From positions 310,001-374,000 of the forward strand of contig NZ_JAKLTM010000001.1 of assembly GCF_022012305.1 (NCBI RefSeq): DNA of 64,000 nucleotides, given 5' to 3'. The translations under genes and the position numbers were made by a program. This DNA comes from Ramlibacter paludis (lineage in GTDB: Bacteria; Pseudomonadota; Gammaproteobacteria; Burkholderiales; Burkholderiaceae_C). Below the pieces are notes generated by a model. It worked only from the letters and a program-made list of their open reading frames with translations. It was not told the origin of the DNA and searched no databases. Positions 34,029 to 40,678 of this stretch are shown in pieces; positions within the stretch are counted from its first letter, which is position 1, and the number at the start of each line of letters is the position of its first letter.

Positions 34029-35261
34029 TTGAAAATCTTCTACGGCTGGCGCATCGTGGCAGCGAGCGTCGGCATCCAGACACTGCATGCCTGCCTGCTG
34101 CTGCAGGCTTTCGGCGCCTACGTCGCCGTGCTATCGGAGGAACAGGGCTGGAGCAAGACCGCCTTGTCCGGCGCCGCCGCGCTGCTGTCGGTCGAAGGCG
34201 CCTTGCTCGGTCCGCTGCTCGGCTACCTGTCCGATCGCGTGGGACCGCGGGCGATGGTGCGCACCGGCGTCGTGCTCGTGTCCCTCGGTTTCGTCGCCCT
34301 GAGCCAGACGCGGACCATCACCCATTTCTACGGCGCGGTGCTGCTGCTGGCGGTCGCGGGCAGTTTCTGCGGCTACTTCCCCTTGTCGGTGGCCGTGGTG
34401 CACTGGTTCCGCAAACGCCGCGCCCGGGCCCTGTCGCTCACGAGCCTGGGACTCGCTTTCGGCGGGCTGCTGGTGCCGGCGGTGAGCTGGGTGATGCAGA
34501 CCTACGGCTGGCGGACGATGGCGCTGATCTCCGCGGGAATGTGGCTGGTGCTGGGGTCCTTGCTGGCGTCGGTGGTGCGCGGCAAACCGGCGGACATCGG
34601 CGAGACGGTGGATGGGGAGCCGATCGCGCCGCCGGAAGTCGTGGGTGCCACTGCAGGAGCCACCGTTTCCGCCGCGGCGCCCGAACGCGCCTTCACTGCG
34701 GCGCAGGCGCTGCGCACGCGCGCGTTCTGGTTCCTGGGCCTGGGCCACGCGATCGCACTGCTCGCGGTGACCGCGGTCAACGTGCATGCGATCTCGCACA
34801 TCAAGGAAGGCCTGGGCTACTCACTGGCGCAGGCGGCCTTCGTCATCACGCTGATGACGGTGTCGCAAGGCTGCGGCGTGTTGCTGGGCGCGGCGGTCGG
34901 CGACCGCTGGGACAAGCGCCGGGTGGCGGCCGGCTGCATGCTGTCGCACGCGTTGGGACTGTTGATGCTGACCTATGCGTCGCACCCGGCGATGCTGGGC
35001 GCGTTCGCCGTGCTGCACGGCGTGGCCTGGGGCGTGCGCGGGCCCTTCATGCAGGCGCTGCGGGCCGATTACTTCGGGCTGCAGGCGATCGGGATGATCC
35101 TGGGGCTGTCGGCGATCCTGATTTCGCTGGGGCAGGTCGGGGGGCCGTTGATTGCTGGGTCCTTGGCCGACCTGACGGGGGACTATCGGGTTGGATTCAC
35201 CCTGCTCGCATTGATCGTGGGGTCCGGGTCTCTGTTATTCCTGATGGCGCGCAAGCCCTGA
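34029..35261 (+). CDS. MFS transporter, OFA/monocarboxylate-type
   Basis: 410 residues from a TTG; an in-frame stop at 34017-34019 and no ATG before the conserved 'FYGWRIVAASVGIQTLHACL' force this start. Twelve helices are evident. 'YGWRIV' at the N terminus, 'GYLSDRVGPRAMVRTG' in loop 2-3 and 'YFPLSVAVVHWFRKRRARALSLTSLG' in helices 4-5 are typical of the OFA/MCT branch, which imports oxalate, monocarboxylates or related acids. It stands alone, followed after 22 bases by the first copy of the covarying hairpin family. Confidence 0.9.
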   Translation: MKIFYGWRIVAASVGIQTLHACLLLQAFGAYVAVLSEEQGWSKTALSGAAALLSVEGALLGPLLGYLSDRVGPRAMVRTGVVLVSLGFVALSQTRTITHFYGAVLLLAVAGSFCGYFPLSVAVVHWFRKRRARALSLTSLGLAFGGLLVPAVSWVMQTYGWRTMALISAGMWLVLGSLLASVVRGKPADIGETVDGEPIAPPEVVGATAGATVSAAAPERAFTAAQALRTRAFWFLGLGHAIALLAVTAVNVHAISHIKEGLGYSLAQAAFVITLMTVSQGCGVLLGAAVGDRWDKRRVAAGCMLSHALGLLMLTYASHPAMLGAFAVLHGVAWGVRGPFMQALRADYFGLQAIGMILGLSAILISLGQVGGPLIAGSLADLTGDYRVGFTLLALIVGSGSLLFLMARKP

Positions 35262-35282
35262 TTCTTTGCTCCCCACCCGCGC

Positions 35283-35388
35283 CAGGACGGGGCAGCCCTC
35301 CTTGGCGAATGTCCCCCGCGCGGGCCTCGCCTCCGGCTGCGACCCGCTCCTCCTCCTTAACTTCGCCAAGGAGGACTGCCCCGCCCTG
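35283..35388. repeat. Covarying hairpin element, copy A
   Basis: Arms 35283-35309 and 35362-35388 pair over 27 positions with two mismatches (A87.C384 and C96.A375, numbering within 35283-35388); on the minus strand both become G.U, giving full pairing. The 52-base interval holds an inner stem gcggg/cccgc and the tract gctcctcctccttaac. About 45 further bases (to about 35432) resemble the flank of copy C. It lies between convergent genes, 22 bases after the MFS stop. Copies B and C are at 58753-58865 and 58941-59052. Confidence 0.85.
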
Positions 35389-35456
35389 ACGCTGCTCCCC
35401 TGCGGGATCGCAGCGCCGTTCCCTCCCGTGCCCACCCTGGGCCCGACCGGAGGGCG

Positions 35457-36767
35457 TTACCTGGGAGGCACCCGCGCAGACAAAGGCTGCGGCACGTAAT
35501 CCGTACGGAACCGACACCCCTTCCCGTACGTCACCTCCAACTCGGCACACCGCGCCGCCACCAACGAAGGCGTGGGCTTCGAACCCCCGCGCGCCCACTC
35601 GGACAACACCGCCAGCAGCGCCGGATACACCGGCTCGCTCAAGTAGCTGTGCGTGTTGTCGGACGTGAAGGTCTGCACGAGATGCCCCGCCGTCCCCGCC
35701 CGCTCCATCGTGCGGCGGAAGCTGTCGTCCATCTCGACGAAGGCCGTCGGGTCGTCGATGCCGTGCACGGTCAGCACGGGGACGGGAATCCGCCCGTTCG
35801 GATCCGTGTCGGCGGCAAAGGCCGCAACAGCCTGCGGGTCGGCCGCATAGCGTTGCACGGCCCGGTCGAGCGCGACGTCGGCGTACTGCACGCCGACATT
35901 GCCGAATACATTGCGGCCGCCGGTGCGCAGTTGCGCGATGTCCTGGAAGTGAAAAGTCGCCCAGTTCAAATGGCCGGCGATCGAACTCGCCGGGATCTTC
36001 ACCAGGTCCACGATCGTCTGCACCTTGCGCTGCTGTTCCGCCGTCCGTTGCTTGTCCGTCCCCAGGCAAGATTCGAAGCGCTGGCGCAAATCCGCCGCCG
36101 TCATCCTGGCGCCGGCCGGCAATCCCATCCACAGCGGGTACTGCGTTTCGTCGGGACGCGGATGGTTGCCGCACAGCGCCTGGTAGATCACGCGCAGGTC
36201 CAGCCGGAAGTCGTAGGCCTTGCTGCCGCCCGCGAGCACGCCGCTCGTGAGCAGCACGGCGTCGTAAGGCTTGCCCTCGGTGTACGTCGACGCGCCCACC
36301 GCCGCGACGCTCGCGCCCCACGATTGGCCGTGCAGGATCGTCATCTTCGGCTTGGCGACCTGCGCCACGAAGATGCGGCGCAGGCGCTCGGTGTCCTCCG
36401 CGGCCGCATGCACGGCCACCCCACCCTGGCGGAAGCTGGAGCCGGCCCAGGCATAGCCGGCCTTCACCACCACCGCCCAGCGCTGCAGGTCTTCGACCGT
36501 GCGCTCCAGCTTCGGTGCGCCGAGCGTGGGCCCGCCGTGCGCGTGCAGCACCAGCGTGCCGTTCCACTGCGGCGGGATCGCCACCAGGTAGAACGCGCCG
36601 GCGGAGTCCTGGCCGTGCAGGCAGCGGGCGGCGGCGGGCAGTTCCGCCGGACAAGCCATCGCCCGGGGGGCGGCTTCAGTGACGACGGGAGTGGATGCGG
36701 AAATGGGGGCGCGACCGGCGCAGGCGGACAAGGCCAACGCGGCAAGGAGGGCAAACGGGCGGATCAT
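35457..36767 (-). CDS. Lipoprotein alpha/beta hydrolase
   Basis: 436 residues from the ATG at 36767; an in-frame GTG at 36782 would only lengthen the signal peptide. The lipobox 'LALSACAG' puts the acylated Cys near residue 16. The fold is alpha/beta hydrolase: oxyanion region 'LVLHAHGGPTLG', nucleophile Ser in 'ILHGQSWGASVAAVG' (GQSWG), acid in 'VLTVHGIDDPTAF' and base His in 'SDNTHSYL'. Catalytic residues look intact. The substrate is unknown; long insertions around the cap resemble secreted tannase/feruloyl-esterase-like enzymes. Location is periplasmic membrane surface. It is convergent with the MFS gene. Confidence 0.82.
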   Translation of the reverse strand: MIRPFALLAALALSACAGRAPISASTPVVTEAAPRAMACPAELPAAARCLHGQDSAGAFYLVAIPPQWNGTLVLHAHGGPTLGAPKLERTVEDLQRWAVVVKAGYAWAGSSFRQGGVAVHAAAEDTERLRRIFVAQVAKPKMTILHGQSWGASVAAVGASTYTEGKPYDAVLLTSGVLAGGSKAYDFRLDLRVIYQALCGNHPRPDETQYPLWMGLPAGARMTAADLRQRFESCLGTDKQRTAEQQRKVQTIVDLVKIPASSIAGHLNWATFHFQDIAQLRTGGRNVFGNVGVQYADVALDRAVQRYAADPQAVAAFAADTDPNGRIPVPVLTVHGIDDPTAFVEMDDSFRRTMERAGTAGHLVQTFTSDNTHSYLSEPVYPALLAVLSEWARGGSKPTPSLVAARCAELEVTYGKGCRFRTDYVPQPLSARVPPR

Positions 36768-36856
36768 CGTTGGTTCATGCACGGAAAAAACAGCAAGGGG
36801 CGAACGATAAGGACGCGGCGCCCCCAGGTCAATCCCAGGCGGTCGCCGCTAGGGCC

Positions 36857-37312
36857 CTACTGCTGAAGTTCCGTCTCCGGCGCAACGCGCCGGTAGGCGA
36901 TGCGGTTGCCGTGGATGTGGTCGACGCCATCGAACTCGTTGCGCGACGCGAAGGCGATCTCGAAGGTGGCGAAGGGCGGGCCGTTCAGGCGCGAAGGCGG
37001 CGCGCCGTTCACCAGGGTGTATCTGCGCTTGAGGTTGGTGCCGTCGTAGAGCCAGGTGCCCGCATGGGTGAAGAGCGTGGCGACGCCGCGGCCATCGACC
37101 ACCCGTACCGTCTCGTGGAAAAGCCCGCCCGGCTCCAGCACCAGCAGGTGGCGCGCAGTGACACCCTGCTCCCGCGTTTCGCGCAGCCAGGTCCCCTGCA
37201 GCTTTCCCTGCGCGTCCGTGGGCGGGCCGTCGCCGGCGGACAGCAGCACGGCCAGCGCAAGCAAGGCCAGTGCGAGCGGCATCCAGGGCTTGAGCCAGGC
37301 GGGGCGGGACAT
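36857..37312 (-). CDS. Hypothetical membrane-anchored protein
   Basis: 151 residues from the ATG at 37312, chosen because a transmembrane or signal anchor 'PLALALLALAVLLSAG' (residues about 12-27) follows directly. The remaining part, 'KLQGTWLRETREQGV', 'LEPGGLFHETVRVVDG', 'AGTWLYDGTNLKRRYTLVNG', looks like a small lipocalin/DUF-type beta barrel in which 'GTW' strands repeat. No family is recognised with confidence. It is divergent from the DoxX-like gene with 59 bases between them. Confidence 0.7.
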   Translation of the reverse strand: MSRPAWLKPWMPLALALLALAVLLSAGDGPPTDAQGKLQGTWLRETREQGVTARHLLVLEPGGLFHETVRVVDGRGVATLFTHAGTWLYDGTNLKRRYTLVNGAPPSRLNGPPFATFEIAFASRNEFDGVDHIHGNRIAYRRVAPETELQQ

Positions 37313-37371
37313 GAGGCCACTATCCCAGAAACGAATGGCAGGGTCGCGGCCAGGGCTGCCTAGAATGCGCG

Positions 37372-37743
37372 ATGCGCAAACCCGCACCCGGCCTGGCTTT
37401 CGTCTTCCTGTGGTTCCTGGTCGGCGGCATCGCGCACTTCGCCTTCACGGAAACCGAGATGCGCATCGTCCCGCCCTGGCTGCCATGGCCGCCGCTCGCC
37501 ATCGTGCTGGTGACGGGCGTTTTCGAACTGGCAGGTGCGGCCGGACTGCTGCTTCCGCGCACGCGCCGCTGGGCGGCCTGGGGGCTGTTCGCGCTGACGG
37601 TCGCGGTCACGCCGGCCAATGTCTACATGCTGCAGCATGCCGAACGGTTCCCCGGCGTCCCGTACTGGGCGCTGGTGGCGCGCCTGCCTTTGCAGGTGCT
37701 GCTGCTGGTGCTGATCGCGCGCGTCGCGCTGCGGGCCCGCTGA
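37372..37743 (+). CDS. DoxX-like small membrane protein
   Basis: 123 residues with four hydrophobic helices. 'FLWFLVGGIAHFAFTETEMRIVP' then 'FELAGAAGLLLPRTRRWAAWGL' and 'ALTVAVTPANVYML' match the DoxX/DUF4345-like family, whose members are linked to quinol, thiosulfate or redox metabolism, mostly without proof. The stop overlaps the start of the OpuF-like gene (TGATG), so the two are translationally coupled. Why a DoxX-like protein should join an osmolyte transporter is unclear. Confidence 0.85.
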   Translation: MRKPAPGLAFVFLWFLVGGIAHFAFTETEMRIVPPWLPWPPLAIVLVTGVFELAGAAGLLLPRTRRWAAWGLFALTVAVTPANVYMLQHAERFPGVPYWALVARLPLQVLLLVLIARVALRAR

Positions 37744-39284
37744 TGCCCAGGATCCTTCGCCCCGGCCTGATTCGCGCGCTCCTTGCCGCCGCCCTTGCAG
37801 TTGCGGCCCTCGCCTCGCACGCCGCGAACGACGTCGTCGTCGGCTCCAAGCGCTTCACCGAGAGCTACATCCTCGGCGAGATTGCGCGCCAGACCCTGCT
37901 GGAGGCGGGCGTGGCGGCGACGCACCGCCAGGGGCTGGGCAACACCGCGGTGATGGAACAGGCGCTCGCCACCGGCGGCATCGCGCTCTACCCGGAATAC
38001 ACCGGCACCATCGCGCGCGAACTGCTGAAGAAGGATGCGCCCCATCCCAGCCTGGAGCAGTTGAACGAGTGGCTGAAGCCGCGCGGCTTGAAGGCCGCGG
38101 TGCCGCTCGGCTTCAACAACACCTATGCGCTGGCGATGCGCGAGGACGACGCCGCGCGCCTGGGCATCGCCACGCTGTCCGACCTGGCGCGCAGCAAGGA
38201 GCCGCTGCGCTTCGGCCTGTCGCACGAATTCCTGGTGCGCGCCGACGGCTGGAACGCGCTGAAGCAGGCCTACGCCCTGCCCTTCACGCCGGGCAGCGGG
38301 CTCGATCACGGCCTGGCCTACCAGGCGCTGGCCGGCAAGCAGGTGGACGTGGTCGACGCCTACAGCACCGATGCACAGATCGCGCGCCTCCAGCTGCGCG
38401 TGCTGAAGGACGACCGCAACTTCTTCCCGCGCTACGACGCGGTGCTGCTGATGCGCGCCGAGGTCGACCCGCAGCCGCTGCAGCGCCTGGCCGGCCGCAT
38501 CGACGACGACACCATGCGCGCCTTGAACGCCGAGGTGGAGATCGACGGCAAGACCTTCGAGCAGGCCGCGCGCGGATTCCTGGCGCGAGCGAAATCCGCG
38601 CCGGCGGCCAAGGCGTCGCAGCCGCAGTCCTTCCTCGATCGCCTGTTCGCGCCGGACCTGCCGCGGCTGCTGCGCGAGCACCTCACCCTCGTCTTCGCCT
38701 CGCTCGCCATCGCCGTTGCCATCGGCATCCCGCTGGGCGTGCTGGCGCACCGCATGCCGCGGCTGGAAGGCACGCTGATGGGCGTGGTCGGCATCGTGCA
38801 GACCGTGCCCTCGCTGGCACTGCTCGCCTTCCTGATCGTGCTGGTTGGGCGCATCGGCTTCTTCCCCGCGCTGCTGGCGCTGGCGGTCTATGCGCTGCTG
38901 CCCATCGTGCGCAACACGCATGCCGGCCTCGCTTCCTTGTCCGGCGGCATGCGGCAGGCGGGGCTGGCGCTGGGCATGCGCGACGGCCAGGTGCTGCGCA
39001 GCGTCGAGCTGCCGCTGGCCGCGCCCACCATCTTTGCCGGCATCAAGACCGCCGCCGTGCTCAACGTTGGCGTGGCGACGGTTGCCACTTTCATCGGCGC
39101 GGGCGGCCTCGGCGAGCGCATCGTCGCCGGGCTGGCCGTCAACGACACCACGCTGATGCTGGCCGGCGCCGTGCCGGCGGCGGTGCTGGCGCTCCTGACG
39201 CAGTGGGTGTTCGATGGCCTGGAGCACTGGCTGCTGAAGCGCCGCCCGGGCACCGAAACCCCGCGCGGCCGGGTTCAGGCATAA
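37743..39284 (+). CDS. Glycine betaine/choline-type ABC receptor-permease fusion (OpuF/YehYZ-like)
   Basis: 513 residues. A signal peptide (1-28) leads into a substrate-binding domain, 'VVVGSKRFTESYILGEIARQ' (about 31-50), 'YPEYTGTIARELL' and 'GFNNTYALAMR', as in OpuAC/ProX-like choline and betaine receptors. From about 315 an integral permease begins, with the EAA-type loop 'GMRQAGLALGMRDGQVLRSVELP' (cytosolic contact for an ATPase) and 'FIGAGGLGERIVAGL'. Receptor and permease in one chain is the OpuF arrangement. No ATP-binding subunit lies nearby in the window, so it must be supplied elsewhere. Substrates are probably quaternary amines. Confidence 0.9.
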   Translation: MPRILRPGLIRALLAAALAVAALASHAANDVVVGSKRFTESYILGEIARQTLLEAGVAATHRQGLGNTAVMEQALATGGIALYPEYTGTIARELLKKDAPHPSLEQLNEWLKPRGLKAAVPLGFNNTYALAMREDDAARLGIATLSDLARSKEPLRFGLSHEFLVRADGWNALKQAYALPFTPGSGLDHGLAYQALAGKQVDVVDAYSTDAQIARLQLRVLKDDRNFFPRYDAVLLMRAEVDPQPLQRLAGRIDDDTMRALNAEVEIDGKTFEQAARGFLARAKSAPAAKASQPQSFLDRLFAPDLPRLLREHLTLVFASLAIAVAIGIPLGVLAHRMPRLEGTLMGVVGIVQTVPSLALLAFLIVLVGRIGFFPALLALAVYALLPIVRNTHAGLASLSGGMRQAGLALGMRDGQVLRSVELPLAAPTIFAGIKTAAVLNVGVATVATFIGAGGLGERIVAGLAVNDTTLMLAGAVPAAVLALLTQWVFDGLEHWLLKRRPGTETPRGRVQA

Positions 39285-39323
39285 GATGCCCGCGGGCGTC
39301 CTGCCCGGCCATCGGAGCGAGCC

Positions 39324-39536
39324 ATGACCCTGGAAGAGTACCAAGACGCCGTCAAGAAGATCCTGGCGGAGCAGCAGAAGATCGCCACTTCTACAGCGCA
39401 GCTGGCGATGTCGGGCCAGGCCAATCCCACCAGCCCCGAGTTCACCAAGATCATGACCAGCCAGTGGGCGCTGATGCAGCAGATGGCCAAGCTGAACACC
39501 GACCTGATGATGGGCATCATGGTGCCGAAGAAGTAG
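39324..39536 (+). CDS. Small conserved-looking hypothetical protein
   Basis: 70 residues, highly helical and without a signal peptide or membrane segment: 'LEEYQDAVKKILAEQQKIAT' then 'EFTKIMTSQWALMQQMAKL' and the Met-rich tail 'DLMMGIMVPKK'. A ggagcgagcc ribosome site precedes the ATG. It does not match a family I know. Codon use is normal for the genome, supporting a real gene. Its 3' end overlaps the HTH gene on the other strand by 20 bases. Confidence 0.7.
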   Translation: MTLEEYQDAVKKILAEQQKIATSTAQLAMSGQANPTSPEFTKIMTSQWALMQQMAKLNTDLMMGIMVPKK

Positions 39537-39912
39537 GCGGCAGCGCCTGCCTGAGGGTGTGCGCGAGTTCGCGCTTGCCCTTGGCATTGGCGGCGCGCCA
39601 GGCGCGCCGCGCCAGTTCCACGAATCGCTCCTCGGCGGCGTCGGGCGCCTGCGTCGCTTCGCGGCTTTCGTCGAGCCAGCCGGCCGGCTTGCCCGCATGC
39701 TGCTCGATCTGCCGCGCGAGGCGGTCGCCGATGGGCCGCGAACCCTTGATCTGCGACCAGGTGCTGGGCGAGATCTCGAGGGTGGCGGCGAAGGTCTGCT
39801 CCAGGCCCTTGGCGCTTTCGCCGCGCGCCAGGTGCTCGCGCGCGTAGTCCTGGTAGAGCGCCAGCATGTTGCGCCGGCGCGTGAGGGTCACGTTGTCTGT
39901 CACGGTGTTCAC
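39517..39912 (-). CDS. Small helix-turn-helix protein
   Basis: 131 residues if translation starts at the GTG at 39912 ('NTVTDNVTLTRRRN'); an ATG at 39867 ('MLALYQDYAREHL') is an alternative. The middle, 'GLEQTFAATLEISPSTWSQI' and 'KGSRPIGDRLARQIEQHAG', resembles a lambda-repressor/XRE-like HTH, with 'SPSTWSQIKGSR' as recognition helix region. There is no Shine-Dalgarno before either start, so leaderless translation is possible. It is divergent from a strong promoter (39942) driving the small transcript, with an inverted repeat between. A role as its regulator is inferred. Confidence 0.75.
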   Translation of the reverse strand: MNTVTDNVTLTRRRNMLALYQDYAREHLARGESAKGLEQTFAATLEISPSTWSQIKGSRPIGDRLARQIEQHAGKPAGWLDESREATQAPDAAEERFVELARRAWRAANAKGKRELAHTLRQALPPTSSAP

Positions 39913-39921
39913 TATCTACAA

Positions 39922-39940
39922 CGCCCGTATTGTGCGGGCG
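39922..39940. promoter_or_regulatory. Inverted repeat between HTH gene and strong promoter
   Basis: cgcccg (39922-39927) and cgggcg (39935-39940) flank tattgtg. The repeat abuts the -35 box at 39942 and lies nine bases upstream of the HTH gene's start. It is well placed as an operator for the HTH protein. Confidence 0.45.
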
Positions 39941-39941
39941 C

Positions 39942-39971
39942 TTGACAACGTTTGTGAAGATTCTTTATAGT
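39942..39971 (+). promoter_or_regulatory. Strong sigma70-type promoter
   Basis: A perfect TTGACA (39942-39947) is followed after 18 bases by TATAGT (39966-39971). The predicted start of transcription is about 39978. It is among the closest matches to consensus in the window and drives the unit ending at the terminator at 40160-40191. Confidence 0.75.
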
Positions 39972-40024
39972 CCGCTCCCTGCCTCGCAAGAGGCCAACGA
40001 ACATCGAAAGGAAGCAACGTGCGA

Positions 40025-40132
40025 ATGACCTGCCCCGTCCAGACGAACCTGACCCGCTTTGCGGGCCGTGGTGCGCTTGCGCTTGGCGGTGTCGAAGGTC
40101 CGTCGTTGAATCCGGGAGTGCGCGTCGTGTAG
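40025..40132 (+). CDS. 35-residue small ORF in a strongly promoted transcript
   Basis: Starts ATG at 40025, or GTG at 40019 for 37 residues. An aaggaag sequence (about 40007-40013) is suitably placed for the GTG. The peptide begins 'MTCPVQTNLTRFAGRGALAL' and continues 'GGVEGPSLNPGVRVV'; it is Gly/Val/Arg-rich without a hydrophobic helix. It does not match a leader peptide that I know (no runs of a regulatory amino acid). The transcript also ends soon after, so it could be a small protein, a leader or a dual-function RNA. Whether it is translated needs evidence beyond sequence. Confidence 0.5.
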   Translation: MTCPVQTNLTRFAGRGALALGGVEGPSLNPGVRVV

Positions 40133-40159
40133 CCACGGCACGCTCCACCTCTTCGCAGG

Positions 40160-40191
40160 GGCCCGGATTCCGCAAGGATCCGGGCCTTTTT
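40160..40191 (+). terminator. Intrinsic terminator of the small transcript
   Basis: Nine-base stem ggcccggat (40160-40168) with atccgggcc (40178-40186), a 9-base loop, then TTTTT (40187-40191) and a second T run at 40194-40198. Confidence 0.88.
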
Positions 40192-40201
40192 GGTTTTTGG
40201 T

Positions 40202-40346
40202 TCCGCTTCGGGTGTGTCCTTGCGACACCGCCGGCGCGTGCCGTACGACCGGCACGGCGGGATGTGCCTGGGGGTCGCTCCCCCACTGTGCAGCGAGAGT
40301 CCCTGGCCGCTTGCGGCCACTCGCGCAAGGACATAGCCGAAGTGGA
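40202..40346. repeat. Branched palindrome, 145 bases
   Basis: Outer arms 40202-40224 and 40324-40346 pair at 22 of 23 positions on the plus strand when two G.U are allowed. Inside are three separate hairpins: cgtgccg/cggcacg (40237-40243 / 40250-40256), tggggg/ccccca (40269-40274 / 40280-40285) and tggccg/cggcca (40304-40309 / 40314-40319). The result is a four-way junction. It follows directly after the small-transcript terminator and contains no gene. Confidence 0.7.
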
Positions 40347-40423
40347 ATCGCTTTCAAAACCGGCCGCGAAGATTGGGCGGCTCCGGAACTCGTAACCGGA
40401 AACCATCTGGCCGGGGAAGCTGG

Positions 40424-40651
40424 GGTGCGCTGCGCTTACCGGCGCCGGCGCGCGCGCCGGCCCAGCCTACGGGCGTGGCGCACATGCCGCGGTTCGCTGC
40501 GCTCACCACGGCCTACGGGGAGAGCCGCCGTGACAGGTCGCGCCTGCTCGTAGGCTGGCGGTGAGCGCCGCAGGCCGAACCCCAGCGATGCGCGCAGCGC
40601 GGATCGCGATGCCCGCCATCGTAGGCCGTGGTGAGCGGCGCAGCCCGAACC
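40424..40651. repeat. Cluster of four REP-like units
   Basis: Related units share gtaggc, then ggtgagcg or a variant, then cgcag, then cgaacc. Two are on the minus strand (40424-40470 and 40491-40516) and two on the plus strand (40550-40581 and 40621-40651), forming a head-to-head array like a BIME. The last unit ends 27 bases before the MFS start at 40679. No REP-associated transposase is in the window. Confidence 0.75.
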
Positions 40652-40678
40652 GCGGCTGCCTGCGCTTACAGTGCTTCC

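Larger units (their letters stand above)
39978..40191 (+). ncRNA. Predicted small transcript of about 214 nt
   Basis: Bounded by the strong promoter and the terminator. The 35-codon ORF covers its middle, leaving about 45 bases before and about 60 after. The tail ccacggcacgctccacctc just before the terminator is unstructured and pyrimidine-rich, as in RNAs that pair with mRNAs. I do not recognise it as a known RNA family. Confidence 0.45.

Noticed and set aside
35235-35499. Short frames over the hairpin elements that might be annotated as small proteins
   Set aside because: They follow the palindromic arms and loop in several frames on both strands. The conserved feature is pairing, not protein.
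38069-39847. A 592-codon plus-strand frame over the OpuF-like gene and beyond
   Set aside because: Arg/Ala-rich translation typical of shifted high-GC frames; the receptor-permease frame carries all motifs.
40197-40553. Possible 118-codon gene after the small-transcript terminator
   Set aside because: It covers the branched palindrome and REP-like units; its composition is that of repeat DNA.
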